Positions 8,752 through 17,040 of a stretch of 42,585 nt of DNA are shown piece by piece. The notes beneath the pieces were generated by a model. It worked only from the letters and a program-made list of their open reading frames with translations. It was not told the origin of the DNA and made no database searches. The stretch's first letter is position 1, and each line of letters opens with the position of its first letter. A program made the position numbers and the translations under genes. The stretch lies in contig NZ_VDFU01000030.1 of the NCBI RefSeq assembly GCF_006152115.1, positions 1 through 42,585 of the forward strand. Reading direction: 5' to 3'. Source of the stretch: Rubellimicrobium rubrum. Its GTDB lineage: Bacteria > Pseudomonadota > Alphaproteobacteria > Rhodobacterales > Rhodobacteraceae.

Positions 8752-10095
8752 ATGAAGCGTCTTGCGATCATCGCCGCCGCGATGTTGTTCCCTGGGCCAC
8801 TCGTCGCGCAGACTACAGAGACCGTCTCCGACAGCCTCGGCCAGGAAGACCTCGGGACCCTCAACCGGATCGACCTCATCCGGCCCGATGCTCCGGAACT
8901 TGCCAAGTACGGTTCCCATCCGGTCGGCGTCCGGACGTTCAGCTTTACCGATCAGGGCCGGATCGACATCGTCAACACGACCGAGGAAGGCGAACCCCCG
9001 ACCTACGACCGCGACCTCACCGTCGAGGTCTGGTATCCGGCGGCTCCGGGCACCGAGCCTGGCGGCACCTATCGGGCGTTGCTTCGGGACGGGACGACCG
9101 AGGTGACACTCAGCGGCCAGGCCGCGCGGGATGCCGCGCCAGCTGCGGGCGAGTTCCCCCTCGTCATCATCTCGCACGGATATCCAGGCAACCGGTTCCT
9201 CATGAGCCACCTGGGGGAGAACCTGGCCCCGAAGGGCTATGTCGTGGCTTCGATTGACCACCCCGACTCCACCTACGACGATCAGACCGCCTTCCCCTCG
9301 ACCCTGGTGAACCGGCCTGTGGATCAGCGCTTGGTACTGGATGCGATGGCTGCCCTCGAGGGGGACTTGGGCCCGCTCGTCGATGACAGCCGGACCGGCG
9401 TGATCGGCTATTCCATGGGTGGCTACGGCGCGCTCATCTTCGCCGGTGGGGGCGTCACCCAAGGCGCGGTCACGCGCACCGACCCAGAGGGCCTTCGGGT
9501 GCCGCAGGACCTTCTTGCGCGCAACCAGGCTGGAACCGAAACGCACGAGGCCCTGGTCGATCCGCGCGTGCAGGCTGTGGTGGCGATCGGACCCTGGGGA
9601 CGCAACCGGGACTTCTGGGATGCCGAGGGGCTCGCCGGGATCGAGAAGCCCCTGCTCCTCATTGCTGGCAGTGCGGACGACGTGTCGGAGTACGACTCGA
9701 TCCGTCGGATCTTTGATGAGACGACCGGCACGGACCGCCATCTGCTCACCTTCGAACATGCGAACCACAACGCCGCCGCCCCGATCCCCGCGCCCGCCGA
9801 GGCTTGGCGCACTCCGCTTGGCCAGGAGGGTGCCGTGTTCGATCACTACGCCGACGCGGTCTGGGACACGGTGCGGATGAACAACATTGCCCAGCACTTT
9901 GCCACTGCGTTCCTCGACCTGCATCTCAAGGGCGACACGGCCAGGTCCGGGTATCTCAGTCTGGTAGAGGTTGCTGAGGAGGGCGTGTGGTCTACGGCTG
10001 ACGACGGTACGCCGAACGCCGACCACAGCTACTGGCGCGGCTTTCCCGAGCGTACCGCTATCGGGCTCAGGCTCGAGACGCGCACCGCTGAGTAA
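8752..10095 (+). CDS. Secreted alpha/beta hydrolase, dienelactone/PAF-hydrolase-like
   Basis: A 447-residue serine hydrolase. ATG 8752 is preceded by GGGGAGAGGG and begins a signal peptide ending near LVAQ (residue 20), so the protein is probably periplasmic or secreted. The nucleophile elbow is GYSMGG with Ser221. The oxyanion-hole strand is in IISHGYPGNR, the acid is probably in LIAGSADDVSEYD, and the His is in FEHANHN. The length and long N-terminal region resemble platelet-activating-factor acetylhydrolase-like members. It stands alone between convergent neighbours; its substrate (an ester or lactone) is not predictable. Confidence 0.82.
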   Translation: MKRLAIIAAAMLFPGPLVAQTTETVSDSLGQEDLGTLNRIDLIRPDAPELAKYGSHPVGVRTFSFTDQGRIDIVNTTEEGEPPTYDRDLTVEVWYPAAPGTEPGGTYRALLRDGTTEVTLSGQAARDAAPAAGEFPLVIISHGYPGNRFLMSHLGENLAPKGYVVASIDHPDSTYDDQTAFPSTLVNRPVDQRLVLDAMAALEGDLGPLVDDSRTGVIGYSMGGYGALIFAGGGVTQGAVTRTDPEGLRVPQDLLARNQAGTETHEALVDPRVQAVVAIGPWGRNRDFWDAEGLAGIEKPLLLIAGSADDVSEYDSIRRIFDETTGTDRHLLTFEHANHNAAAPIPAPAEAWRTPLGQEGAVFDHYADAVWDTVRMNNIAQHFATAFLDLHLKGDTARSGYLSLVEVAEEGVWSTADDGTPNADHSYWRGFPERTAIGLRLETRTAE

Positions 10096-10231
10096 GGCGG
10101 TTGGTGACTTCCAGCCTCCTGCCTCCATCGTCCGAAGAAGGCCGGTTCTCCGTCCCACAGTTTGCGACGCCTTGGTCGTTTGACCCTTGTCCTGAGCCAG
10201 GGAAATCCAGTGCCGACGGCGTCGCCACTCC

Positions 10232-11317
10232 CTATACTGGAAACAAGTGGGCTTCCTCGGGCTTGAAGGCCAGCGTGACCTCTGCTCCGATGGGATAGAC
10301 CTCGTCGCGCGCCAGGGCGGCTATGACCCGGCTGCGATCCGACAGCGTCGTTTCGACCACCGTTTCCGCGCCCAATCGCTCGGTCAGGGCCACCGTGCCA
10401 TGCAGACGTCCCGCGTTGGGGGGCGTGGCCGAGCCGTCGCCAATCACCGGAGTGAGGTACTGAGGACGCACCCCAAGCCGCGCTCGGCCGCCAGGCGTGT
10501 AGGTCCCGACCTTGGGCATGACCTCCACCGGTTCGAGCGCGGAGTTGGCCACCAGAACCCGGCTGCCCTGCACGCCCCGGATCTCCACGTCGAGGAAGTT
10601 CATCGACGGCGACCCAAGGAAGCCCGCGACGAAGAGGTTCGCGGGATTATGGTAGAGTTCCATGGGCGAGCCAACCTGCATGACCTCCCCCCCCTTGAGC
10701 ACCACGATCTTGTCGGCCAGCGTCATCGCCTCGACCTGATCATGGGTGACATAGATCATGGTGGCCTTAAGTTGCTGGTGGAGCTTGCCGATCTCGAGCC
10801 GCATATCCATGCGCAAGGCCGCGTCGAGGTTCGAGAGCGGCTCGTCGAAGAGGAACACCTCGGGCTTGCGGACGATCGCCCGCCCGATCGCCACCCGCTG
10901 CCGCTGTCCGCCCGAAAGCTGGGCGGGCGTACGATCGAGGAGGTGCTCCATTTGCAGGATGCGCGCGGCCTCGGCGACCTTGGTCTCCTTCTCGGCCTTG
11001 GAGGCGCCCGCGATGGTCAGGCCGAAGGCCACGTTCTCGCGCACGGTCATGTGCGGAAAGATGGCGTAGCTTTGGAACACCATGGCGATCCGCCGCTCCT
11101 TGGGAGGCAGGTCGTTGACCACCCGCCCGCCGATGCGGAGCTCTCCGCTGGAGATGTCCTCGAGCCCGGCGATCATTCGCAGCAGCGTGGACTTGCCGCA
11201 CCCCGAGGGCCCGACAAAGACGCAGAACTCGCCGTCTGCGATGTCGATGTCCACGCCCTTGATGACCTCGGACGAGCCGAAGCTCTTGCGGACCTGACGC
11301 AGGCTGATCTCGGCCAT
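10232..11317 (-). CDS. Sugar ABC transporter ATPase, MalK/UgpC type
   Basis: A 361-residue ATPase energising carbohydrate import. ATG 11317 starts [11 protein letters not shown]; the longer open frame only shadows the preceding gene. Walker A is GPSGCGKST (Lys42), the signature [14 protein letters not shown] and Walker [12 protein letters not shown]. The ~120-residue C-terminal extension is the TOBE-type regulatory domain of MalK-like proteins. It is the last gene of the minus-strand sugar operon, five bases after the glycosidase stop, and pairs with the permeases at 12323-14271. Confidence 0.93.
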   Translation of the reverse strand: MAEISLRQVRKSFGSSEVIKGVDIDIADGEFCVFVGPSGCGKSTLLRMIAGLEDISSGELRIGGRVVNDLPPKERRIAMVFQSYAIFPHMTVRENVAFGLTIAGASKAEKETKVAEAARILQMEHLLDRTPAQLSGGQRQRVAIGRAIVRKPEVFLFDEPLSNLDAALRMDMRLEIGKLHQQLKATMIYVTHDQVEAMTLADKIVVLKGGEVMQVGSPMELYHNPANLFVAGFLGSPSMNFLDVEIRGVQGSRVLVANSALEPVEVMPKVGTYTPGGRARLGVRPQYLTPVIGDGSATPPNAGRLHGTVALTERLGAETVVETTLSDRSRVIAALARDEVYPIGAEVTLAFKPEEAHLFPV

Positions 11318-11321
11318 GGAT

Positions 11322-12311
11322 TTACTCCCTCGCAGGTGAACTGGGAACAACGCGGAGCAAGCCGTCGGGCCCAAGCTCCACGGGATCAGGGTCGGTGATG
11401 AATCCACCGAAGTCGGCCTTGCCCCGGTCTGCGAACCCCAGGATCCTGAGCCCTTCCGGTGTTTCCACCACCCGCGCGGCGTAACGCTGGCATGGCTCGT
11501 CCATATCAAGGAGCGGTAGGGGAGCGACCTGCCAGGGACCGCGCGGACCAGTCCCGATCAGGTAATGGCTGCCGGTCGCAGGGGTACCCAGCAGCTCGCA
11601 AGCCGCCTCGCCCCAGTGCTGGGACGACGTGCAGAAGAGACAGAACCAGCGCCCGTCCCGTTCGAAGACCTGAGGCACCTCGAGCTGGCCAAAGGCGCCA
11701 GTGAACACCGGCGGCTGGAGCGTCCAGTTCGCGAGATCCGGAGACGTGGCAAAGCCGATCGCTCCGCCTCCGTTGGCCTCCGCGATGCCCGGCGCACGGG
11801 CAGTGAAGTACATGAGCCACCCCTGCCCCTCCGGGTCGCGCATCACCCAGGGATCGCGCATGGCGCGGTCGTGCCAAAAGCCGGCCATGTGCTCCTTTTC
11901 GTAGTGGTCCGCAGCCGGTCCCGTGAGGTCGAGCGCGAGACCGTCGCCCACCCGGCTCCAGTTGTGCAGATCCACCGAGGTGGCATGGCCGACGCGCTGG
12001 TACAGGCCCGCTTCGGCCTTGGACGTGCCAGTATAGAACAAGTGCCAGAAACCGTCGTCGCCCCGCACCACCGATCCCGTCCAGGTGGTGTAGTCGTCCC
12101 AGGCCGGTCCCGTGGCAGGCTGGAACGTCGTCCCGAGATGCCGCCAATCGACGAGGTCGGTCGAGGTCGCGTGACCCTGCGTCACGTTGAAGTGGCGCAG
12201 GTCGGGGTCGCCCAAGGACCGGTCGGCCTGGAGGAAGTAGCCGTGCCAGCGCTCGCCGTCGTGGACGTACCACGAATCCCAGAGCCACTTGCCGTCGATT
12301 GCGATCACCAT
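11322..12311 (-). CDS. Intracellular GH32/GH68-like fructosidase
   Basis: A 329-residue five-bladed beta-propeller glycosidase (clan GH-J type). The start is ATG 12311, 11 bases after the permease stop. Three catalytic signatures are in order: WDSW with nucleophile Asp12 (the spelling of GH68 levansucrases rather than NDPNG of GH32), RDPW with transition-state Asp153, and LEVPQV with acid/base Glu211. There is no signal peptide, so it acts on imported sugar in the cytoplasm. Together with the ABC genes this points to uptake and hydrolysis of sucrose or a fructo-oligosaccharide. GH43 is a less likely alternative. Confidence 0.78.
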   Translation of the reverse strand: MVIAIDGKWLWDSWYVHDGERWHGYFLQADRSLGDPDLRHFNVTQGHATSTDLVDWRHLGTTFQPATGPAWDDYTTWTGSVVRGDDGFWHLFYTGTSKAEAGLYQRVGHATSVDLHNWSRVGDGLALDLTGPAADHYEKEHMAGFWHDRAMRDPWVMRDPEGQGWLMYFTARAPGIAEANGGGAIGFATSPDLANWTLQPPVFTGAFGQLEVPQVFERDGRWFCLFCTSSQHWGEAACELLGTPATGSHYLIGTGPRGPWQVAPLPLLDMDEPCQRYAARVVETPEGLRILGFADRGKADFGGFITDPDPVELGPDGLLRVVPSSPARE

Positions 12312-12322
12312 GGAAGTCTCCG

Positions 12323-13201
12323 TCAGCCCTTCACGCCGGTCGATGCGATCGACGCAATGAAGGAACGTTGCATATAGAGGTAGAAGGCCAGCACCGGCAC
12401 GGTGATCATGGACAGGTAGGCCATGATCTCGCCCCAGGCGCGGTTCAGCTGGAAGAAGTACTGAAGGCCGACCATCACCGGGCGGCGGCCCTCCTCCTGC
12501 ACCACCATGAGGGGCCACAGGTACTGGTTGTACATGACCAGAAACTTGAGGATCGCCGCTGTGGCGAGCACCGGCCCTGCCAGCGGCATCACGACCTTGC
12601 GGTAGATCTGCCAGTTGGACGCACCCTCGACCCGCGCCGCCTCCGCGAGGTCGCCGGGCAGGTCCTTGAAGTACTGCACGAACAAGAAGATCGTCAGCCC
12701 GTCAGCGATGAAGGGCACGATCTGGACCCGGTAGGTGTTAAGCCAGCCCAAGCTGAAGCCGTCGAGACCGATCCAAGGAAGCTTGGAGACGACGAGCAGC
12801 AGCGGGATCGCGATCGTCTCGAAGGGCACGATCAGTGTAGCTAGAATGACGCCCAGCACCAGATCCCGGCCGCTCCAGCGCAGGAACACGAAGGCGAAGG
12901 CCGCCATCGAGCAGACAAAGAGCGAGAGCGCCACCGTCACCCCGGTCACCAGCACCGAGTTCAGGATAAAGGTGCCCACAGGCGCGCGGTCAAACGCGGC
13001 GTAGTAGTTCTGCAGGCTGAGGTCGCCCACGGGCAAAAAGGCCCGCAGCGACGCCGTATCCCGCAGGAGTTGGTCATCAGGCTTGAGGCTCGACACCAGC
13101 ATGAAGACCAGCGGGAAGGCAAAGATGACCGCGATGAGCGTCAGCACCACGTATCGGGTGGCCAGCTGAAGTCCCCGGTTGGATGGATCGATGACGGACA
13201 T
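12323..13201 (-). CDS. Sugar ABC transporter permease, MalG type
   Basis: A 292-residue inner-membrane protein with six predicted spans. The EAA loop EAARVEGASNWQIYRKVVMP contacts the ATPase. Its ATG overlaps the upstream permease stop in TGATG. It forms the channel with the 13201-14271 product, and the C-terminal GVKG-like ending is usual for the family. Confidence 0.92.
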   Translation of the reverse strand: MSVIDPSNRGLQLATRYVVLTLIAVIFAFPLVFMLVSSLKPDDQLLRDTASLRAFLPVGDLSLQNYYAAFDRAPVGTFILNSVLVTGVTVALSLFVCSMAAFAFVFLRWSGRDLVLGVILATLIVPFETIAIPLLLVVSKLPWIGLDGFSLGWLNTYRVQIVPFIADGLTIFLFVQYFKDLPGDLAEAARVEGASNWQIYRKVVMPLAGPVLATAAILKFLVMYNQYLWPLMVVQEEGRRPVMVGLQYFFQLNRAWGEIMAYLSMITVPVLAFYLYMQRSFIASIASTGVKG

Positions 13202-14271
13202 CAGCGGCGCTCCCTCGTGAGCCAGCGTTGCAGGAGGCTGATCGACAGCACGAGCACGAACAGGAACACGGAGATCGTCGAGCCGCTGGAGATGTCCTGC
13301 CTGCCGTAGCCCCGCTCGACCGCCTGGAAGACGATGGTCTGCGTGCTGTCGAGCGGGCCGCCGTTGGTCATGACGTCGATCTGGGCAAAGAGCGCAAAGG
13401 CCTGCATCGTGATGACGATCAGGATCAGCACCGCTGTGTTCCTGAGACCCGGCCAGGTGATGTAGCGGAACGTCTGCCAGCGCGAGGCGCCCTCGATCGC
13501 CCCGGCCTCATACAGCGTGGGCGAGATCGTCTGGAGGCCCGAAAGCCAGATCACCATGTGGAAGCCCACCGCCTGCCAGACCGACATGGCGATGACCGAA
13601 CCCAGCGCGGTCCTCGGGTTGCCGAGCCAGTCGGGACCGTCGAAGGCCCCGAAGGTGAGACTGGCCAGCAGATTGTTGAGCAGCCCCTCCTCTGCGTAGA
13701 TGAACCGCCACAGCAGCGAGACCACGACGATCGAGACCACAACCGGCATGAAGTAGATCGCCCGGAACAGGTTGATGCCTCGGAGCCGCTGGTTGATGAG
13801 AAGTGCCAGAACCAAGGCAAGCCCCGCCTGCACCGGCGCCACCACGGCCACGAAGATCAGCGTGTTGACGATGGCCCGCATGAACACGACATCGCTGGCC
13901 AGCACGTAGGTTCGCCCTTCCCCACGGTCGAAGAAGAACCACTCGCTCATCCCGGCAAGGTGGGGGTAGTCCGGGTTATTCCGGGTGAAGCTGCGCAGGC
14001 GCGGGTATTCCGGTGCGCCGTTCTCGTCGGTCACCACGTTGCCCGCATCGTCGCGCTCGGGCTCAAGGTGCAGCACGCCCACTCCCAGGAGCGCCCGGTA
14101 GTTGGACAGGCCCACCCATTCGGTGGGGTTGGGCGAGACGAGCCGCTGGTTGGTGAAGCTGAGCGCGAAGGCCAGCACGAAGGGCAGGATCACGAAAAGA
14201 ACGATGAGGCCGAACCCCGGCAGGGCCATGAGCCAGCCCGCTCGGTTCGAGGTGGACAAGCGAGAGGCCAT
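13201..14271 (-). CDS. Sugar ABC transporter permease, MalF type
   Basis: A 356-residue permease, longer than the usual ~300, because an extra loop of about 80 residues (roughly residues 45-125) lies between the first two membrane spans. That loop is presumably periplasmic, as in MalF, and could contact the binding protein. The EAA loop reads EAGAIEGASRWQTFRYITWP. The start ATG 14271 has GGAGCGG about 7 bases upstream. It follows the binding-protein gene after a hairpin at 14307-14340. Confidence 0.92.
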   Translation of the reverse strand: MASRLSTSNRAGWLMALPGFGLIVLFVILPFVLAFALSFTNQRLVSPNPTEWVGLSNYRALLGVGVLHLEPERDDAGNVVTDENGAPEYPRLRSFTRNNPDYPHLAGMSEWFFFDRGEGRTYVLASDVVFMRAIVNTLIFVAVVAPVQAGLALVLALLINQRLRGINLFRAIYFMPVVVSIVVVSLLWRFIYAEEGLLNNLLASLTFGAFDGPDWLGNPRTALGSVIAMSVWQAVGFHMVIWLSGLQTISPTLYEAGAIEGASRWQTFRYITWPGLRNTAVLILIVITMQAFALFAQIDVMTNGGPLDSTQTIVFQAVERGYGRQDISSGSTISVFLFVLVLSISLLQRWLTRERR

Positions 14272-14306
14272 GGACCGCTCCGATCACGAACAAGGGTCAG
14301 GTCGGG

Positions 14307-14340
14307 CCCTGGGCCGGACCGGAACGGATCCGGCCCAGGG
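14307..14340 (-). terminator. Hairpin after the binding-protein gene
   Basis: Perfect 12-bp arms (14307-14318 and 14329-14340, ccctgggccgga and its complement) enclose a 10-base loop, 10 bases past the binding-protein stop and 36 before the permease start. No T-run follows. As in malE-malF type gaps, it probably causes partial termination or protects the upstream mRNA so the binding protein is made in excess. Confidence 0.7.
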
Positions 14341-14349
14341 ATCGGATGG

Positions 14350-15606
14350 TCACTGCTGGCCGTAGCCCTGGTTGCTCTGGACGTCGGCCTCGATCTCGTC
14401 GACGGCGGTGTCGAGCGAGTCCGCCACGTCCGCGCCGTTCGCGATATCGGTCAGCGCCTTGGCGAACACCTTGGCCGCAACGGGATAGCCGGGGAACACC
14501 GGCCGCAGACGCGCCTGATCTTCGGACAGGTCATAGAACACCGCCATGGGCCCGCCCTCGGCGTAGTTCTCGGTCATGGCGGCCGCCGTTGGCGTCGGCG
14601 GGATGAGCCCGATGCCGTTCGAAAAGTCGCGGAGGTACTCGTCCTTCAGCGCGAACTCGATGAAGGCTGCGCCCCCCTCGGGATGTTCGGTCGTCCCGGA
14701 CACCGCGAACTGCCAGGAGGCCGCTCCGATGAAGTTGCCGTTGCCGAAATCAGGCGCGGGCAGAAACACCACGTCGTCGAAGGCTTCGAGGAACGGCAGC
14801 GCGAGCCAGTTGCCGTTCCAGGTAAAGGCGTACTGGCCCTCCTGGAAGCCCGACGCGTGGTCGGCCGGGTCTTGGGACGGTCCGGGCGCGTAGCCTTCGG
14901 TGAACATGCCCTGCCACCACTCGCCGAAGGCCAGCGCGGCCTCGCCGTTCAGGACGCCCTCGGCAGTCTGGTAGCCGCTCTCCGCGTCGATCAGATCGCC
15001 GCCAAAGGACCACAGGAAAGGCAGGAACGCATAGGGGTACCATTCGCTCTGGTCGGACATCCCGAGGTCGATGGCGTACTCGTAATCCCCCGAAGCCTTG
15101 GCGGCTTCCATGGCTCCCATGAATTCCTCCTGCGTCCAGGGCTCCTCGAGCGTGGGCGTGCGGAGCCCCAGGGCGTCGAGCGTGGACTGCCGCGTGATGA
15201 GCGCGACTGCAGCGTCCCACAGACCGACCGAGTAGAGCTGGTCGTTCCAGACTCCCTTGGTGCCGGGCAGGAACGCCTCGATCCGAGTGGGTTCGATGGG
15301 TAGCGGCTGAAGGTAGCCTGCCCAGGCCCAGTTGGGCATGATCGGGCCATCGACGTCGAGGATGTCGGGAAGATCACCGGCCAGGGCCGCCGCGACGACC
15401 GCGTCATTGTACGCGTTCTGCGGGAAGCTCTCGATGGAAACCACCCAGTCGGACTGGCTGGCGTTGAAGTCGGCGATGATGCGGTTGACGATCTCGCTTT
15501 CGACCTGGTTGCCGGCACCATGGTACCACATGGTGAGCTCGGTCTGGGCCATGGCGCCCGTGGCCCAGAGCATGGCCAGCGCCGAGGCTGCGGTGAGACG
15601 TGTCAT
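14350..15606 (-). CDS. Extracellular sugar-binding protein of ABC importer
   Basis: A 418-residue family-1 solute-binding protein. The signal peptide ends near GAMAQ (residue 21), and mature features include LTMWYHGAGNQ and NRIIADFN. It captures the sugar in the periplasm and delivers it to the MalF/MalG-type permeases. ATG 15606 lies 13 bases after the lacI-type gene, with AGGGAGG just upstream, so it belongs to the same transcript. The aromatic-rich surface is consistent with a sugar ligand; the intracellular fructosidase suggests a fructose-containing one. Confidence 0.92.
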   Translation of the reverse strand: MTRLTAASALAMLWATGAMAQTELTMWYHGAGNQVESEIVNRIIADFNASQSDWVVSIESFPQNAYNDAVVAAALAGDLPDILDVDGPIMPNWAWAGYLQPLPIEPTRIEAFLPGTKGVWNDQLYSVGLWDAAVALITRQSTLDALGLRTPTLEEPWTQEEFMGAMEAAKASGDYEYAIDLGMSDQSEWYPYAFLPFLWSFGGDLIDAESGYQTAEGVLNGEAALAFGEWWQGMFTEGYAPGPSQDPADHASGFQEGQYAFTWNGNWLALPFLEAFDDVVFLPAPDFGNGNFIGAASWQFAVSGTTEHPEGGAAFIEFALKDEYLRDFSNGIGLIPPTPTAAAMTENYAEGGPMAVFYDLSEDQARLRPVFPGYPVAAKVFAKALTDIANGADVADSLDTAVDEIEADVQSNQGYGQQ

Positions 15607-15619
15607 AGGTCTTCCTCCC

Positions 15620-16690
15620 TTAAAGGCTGATCGATTGAAGAGTGGCCGCGCGTCGTTCCACGACCGAGTCCCGCCAGAGAACCGGCCCCGTCACCAGGGT
15701 CGGGGCAGGCTCCTCGCGGCCTTGGCCGGCGATGAGAGACATGAGCCGGTCTGCGGCCTTCATCCCCATGGCGGCATAGGGCAGCTCGACCGTGGTCAGC
15801 GGCGGATAGAGGGTCTCGGCGATGATCCGATGGTTGTCGTAGCCGGCCACCGACATGTCGTCGGGCACGCGAACCCCGCGCGACCGAAGGATGCCGTAGA
15901 CGCGCATCGCCATCGCGTCGTTGCCGCAGCAGAGCACCGTCGGCGGCTCGGGAAGGCGCAGCAGGTCATCGATGGCGTCCCAGAGGAGCTGCATCTCCCC
16001 CTCCTCATCCGACTGGTAGCCGATACGCACGATCGCGGGATCGAAGGGCAGCCCGGCCTCTGCCAACGCATCCTGGTAGCCTGCGGTGCGAAGCGGCGTG
16101 GCCTCCATGTCAGCACGAAGGGTGAGGTATGCGATGCGACGGTGCCCGGCGGCCACAAGCCGCCGGACCAGCGCGTGCTGTCCCTGCCGGTCGTCGGGCA
16201 GCACGGCCGGACTTTGCGCGTCGTCGAAACAGTTTACGAGCACCAAGGGCGTCGCATCCGGAACCTGCGGCAACCGGATTTGCTGATGATACTCCGCGAC
16301 ATAGATCAGCCCTTCGGCCCGATGCTCCAGAAAGGTCCGAACCAGATGCGGAACGCGGTCGGCCCGCCCGCCCGTGTCGGCGATCATGAGAGTCATGTCC
16401 CGGCTCGCCATGACGCGCTGGATGCCTTGGACGATGAGAAGGTCAGGCAGGCCAAAGGGTCTGGCAGACTCCTGCGCGCCGGTGATCGCGCCGGTGATCA
16501 GGCCGACCAAGCCGGAGCGGTTGGATCGCATCGTCCGCGCGGCGTTCGATGGCACATAGCCCAGCTTGGCCATGGCGTCCTGTACGGCCTCTCGGGTCCG
16601 GGCCCCGACCGGACCATCCCCGTTCAGCACGCGGCTCACCGTCTTGGCCGAGACGTCGGCCAGTCGGGCGACGTCGTAGATGGTTGCCAT
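15620..16690 (-). CDS. LacI-family transcriptional repressor
   Basis: A 356-residue LacI/GalR-type regulator. The N-terminal helix-turn-helix and hinge are in IYDVARLADVSAKTVSRVLN and GYVPSNAARTMRS, followed by a periplasmic-binding-like effector domain. ATG 16690 is preceded by GGGAGGAGG; earlier in-frame residues lack such a signal. It heads the sugar operon. Two LacI-type operators 43-70 bases upstream suggest that it represses its own operon and is released by the imported sugar or its hydrolysis product. Confidence 0.92.
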   Translation of the reverse strand: MATIYDVARLADVSAKTVSRVLNGDGPVGARTREAVQDAMAKLGYVPSNAARTMRSNRSGLVGLITGAITGAQESARPFGLPDLLIVQGIQRVMASRDMTLMIADTGGRADRVPHLVRTFLEHRAEGLIYVAEYHQQIRLPQVPDATPLVLVNCFDDAQSPAVLPDDRQGQHALVRRLVAAGHRRIAYLTLRADMEATPLRTAGYQDALAEAGLPFDPAIVRIGYQSDEEGEMQLLWDAIDDLLRLPEPPTVLCCGNDAMAMRVYGILRSRGVRVPDDMSVAGYDNHRIIAETLYPPLTTVELPYAAMGMKAADRLMSLIAGQGREEPAPTLVTGPVLWRDSVVERRAATLQSISL

Positions 16691-16732
16691 GGAGCCTCCT
16701 CCCAGAGACGCCGGTCGCCGTCCCATTCAGGA

Positions 16733-16746
16733 TGACACCGATGACA
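16733..16746. promoter_or_regulatory. LacI-type operator, copy 1
   Basis: TGACACCGATGACA fits the LacI/CcpA-type pattern TGWAANCGNTNWCA (central CG, TG and CA ends) at every defined position except one. It directly abuts an identical second copy and lies just upstream of the repressor start. Confidence 0.65.
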
Positions 16747-16760
16747 TGACACCGATGACA
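16747..16760. promoter_or_regulatory. LacI-type operator, copy 2
   Basis: Exact copy of 16733-16746 with no spacer. The centre-to-centre distance is 14 bp, about 1.3 helical turns, so two repressor dimers would sit on different faces of the DNA, or only one would bind at a time. Confidence 0.6.
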
Positions 16761-16929
16761 TGACCAGCCGCTGAAAGCAAGTGTTCCCAGTTCGGCATAG
16801 ACGGACGGCTTGGACCGGCATGCTGGCTTGGAGGCTGGTTGCCCGGATAGGCCCTAGGGGAGGGGTCTGGATTACGTCCCTGGCAGGCAGACCACAGGGG
16901 TAAGTTAGAGCAGGATGGTTGCAGCCACT

Positions 16930-16967
16930 GCACCGACCGTATCCCGCACCTTCGTGCGGATCGGTGC
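16930..16967 (+). repeat. Imperfect hairpin
   Basis: Outer arms gcaccga (16930-16936) and tcggtgc (16961-16967) are perfect. An inner 6-bp stem (16944-16949 with 16954-16959) closes on a CTTC loop, and an unpaired stretch lies on the left side. It sits just beyond the tctA terminator and may be a further termination signal. Confidence 0.4.
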
Positions 16968-16979
16968 TTACGACCTCAC

Positions 16980-17018
16980 GGGCGGGTCGGGGCCATCCTG
17001 AGTGGCCCCGACCCGCCC
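16980..17018 (-). terminator. Terminator hairpin of the tctCBA operon
   Basis: Two perfect 16-bp arms (16980-16995 and 17003-17018) with a 7-base loop begin 22 bases past the tctA stop. The stem is very GC-rich and no T-run follows, so termination may need Rho or the hairpin may mainly protect the 3' end. Confidence 0.75.
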
Positions 17019-17040
17019 TGGCCTGCGGTGATGCGTCGGG

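Larger units (their letters stand above)
16691..17040. other. Gap between tctA and the lacI-type gene
   Basis: Holds the two LacI-type operators (16733-16760), presumably with the sugar-operon promoter, an imperfect hairpin (16930-16967) and the tctA terminator hairpin (16980-17018). Between about 16770 and 16925 I see no gene or clear signal. Confidence 0.6.

Noticed and set aside
13228-15303. 691-codon open frame on the plus strand across the sugar ABC genes
   Set aside because: It lies antisense to two permeases and a binding protein that have clear family motifs; its His/Arg/Glu-rich text is typical of a GC-driven shadow frame.
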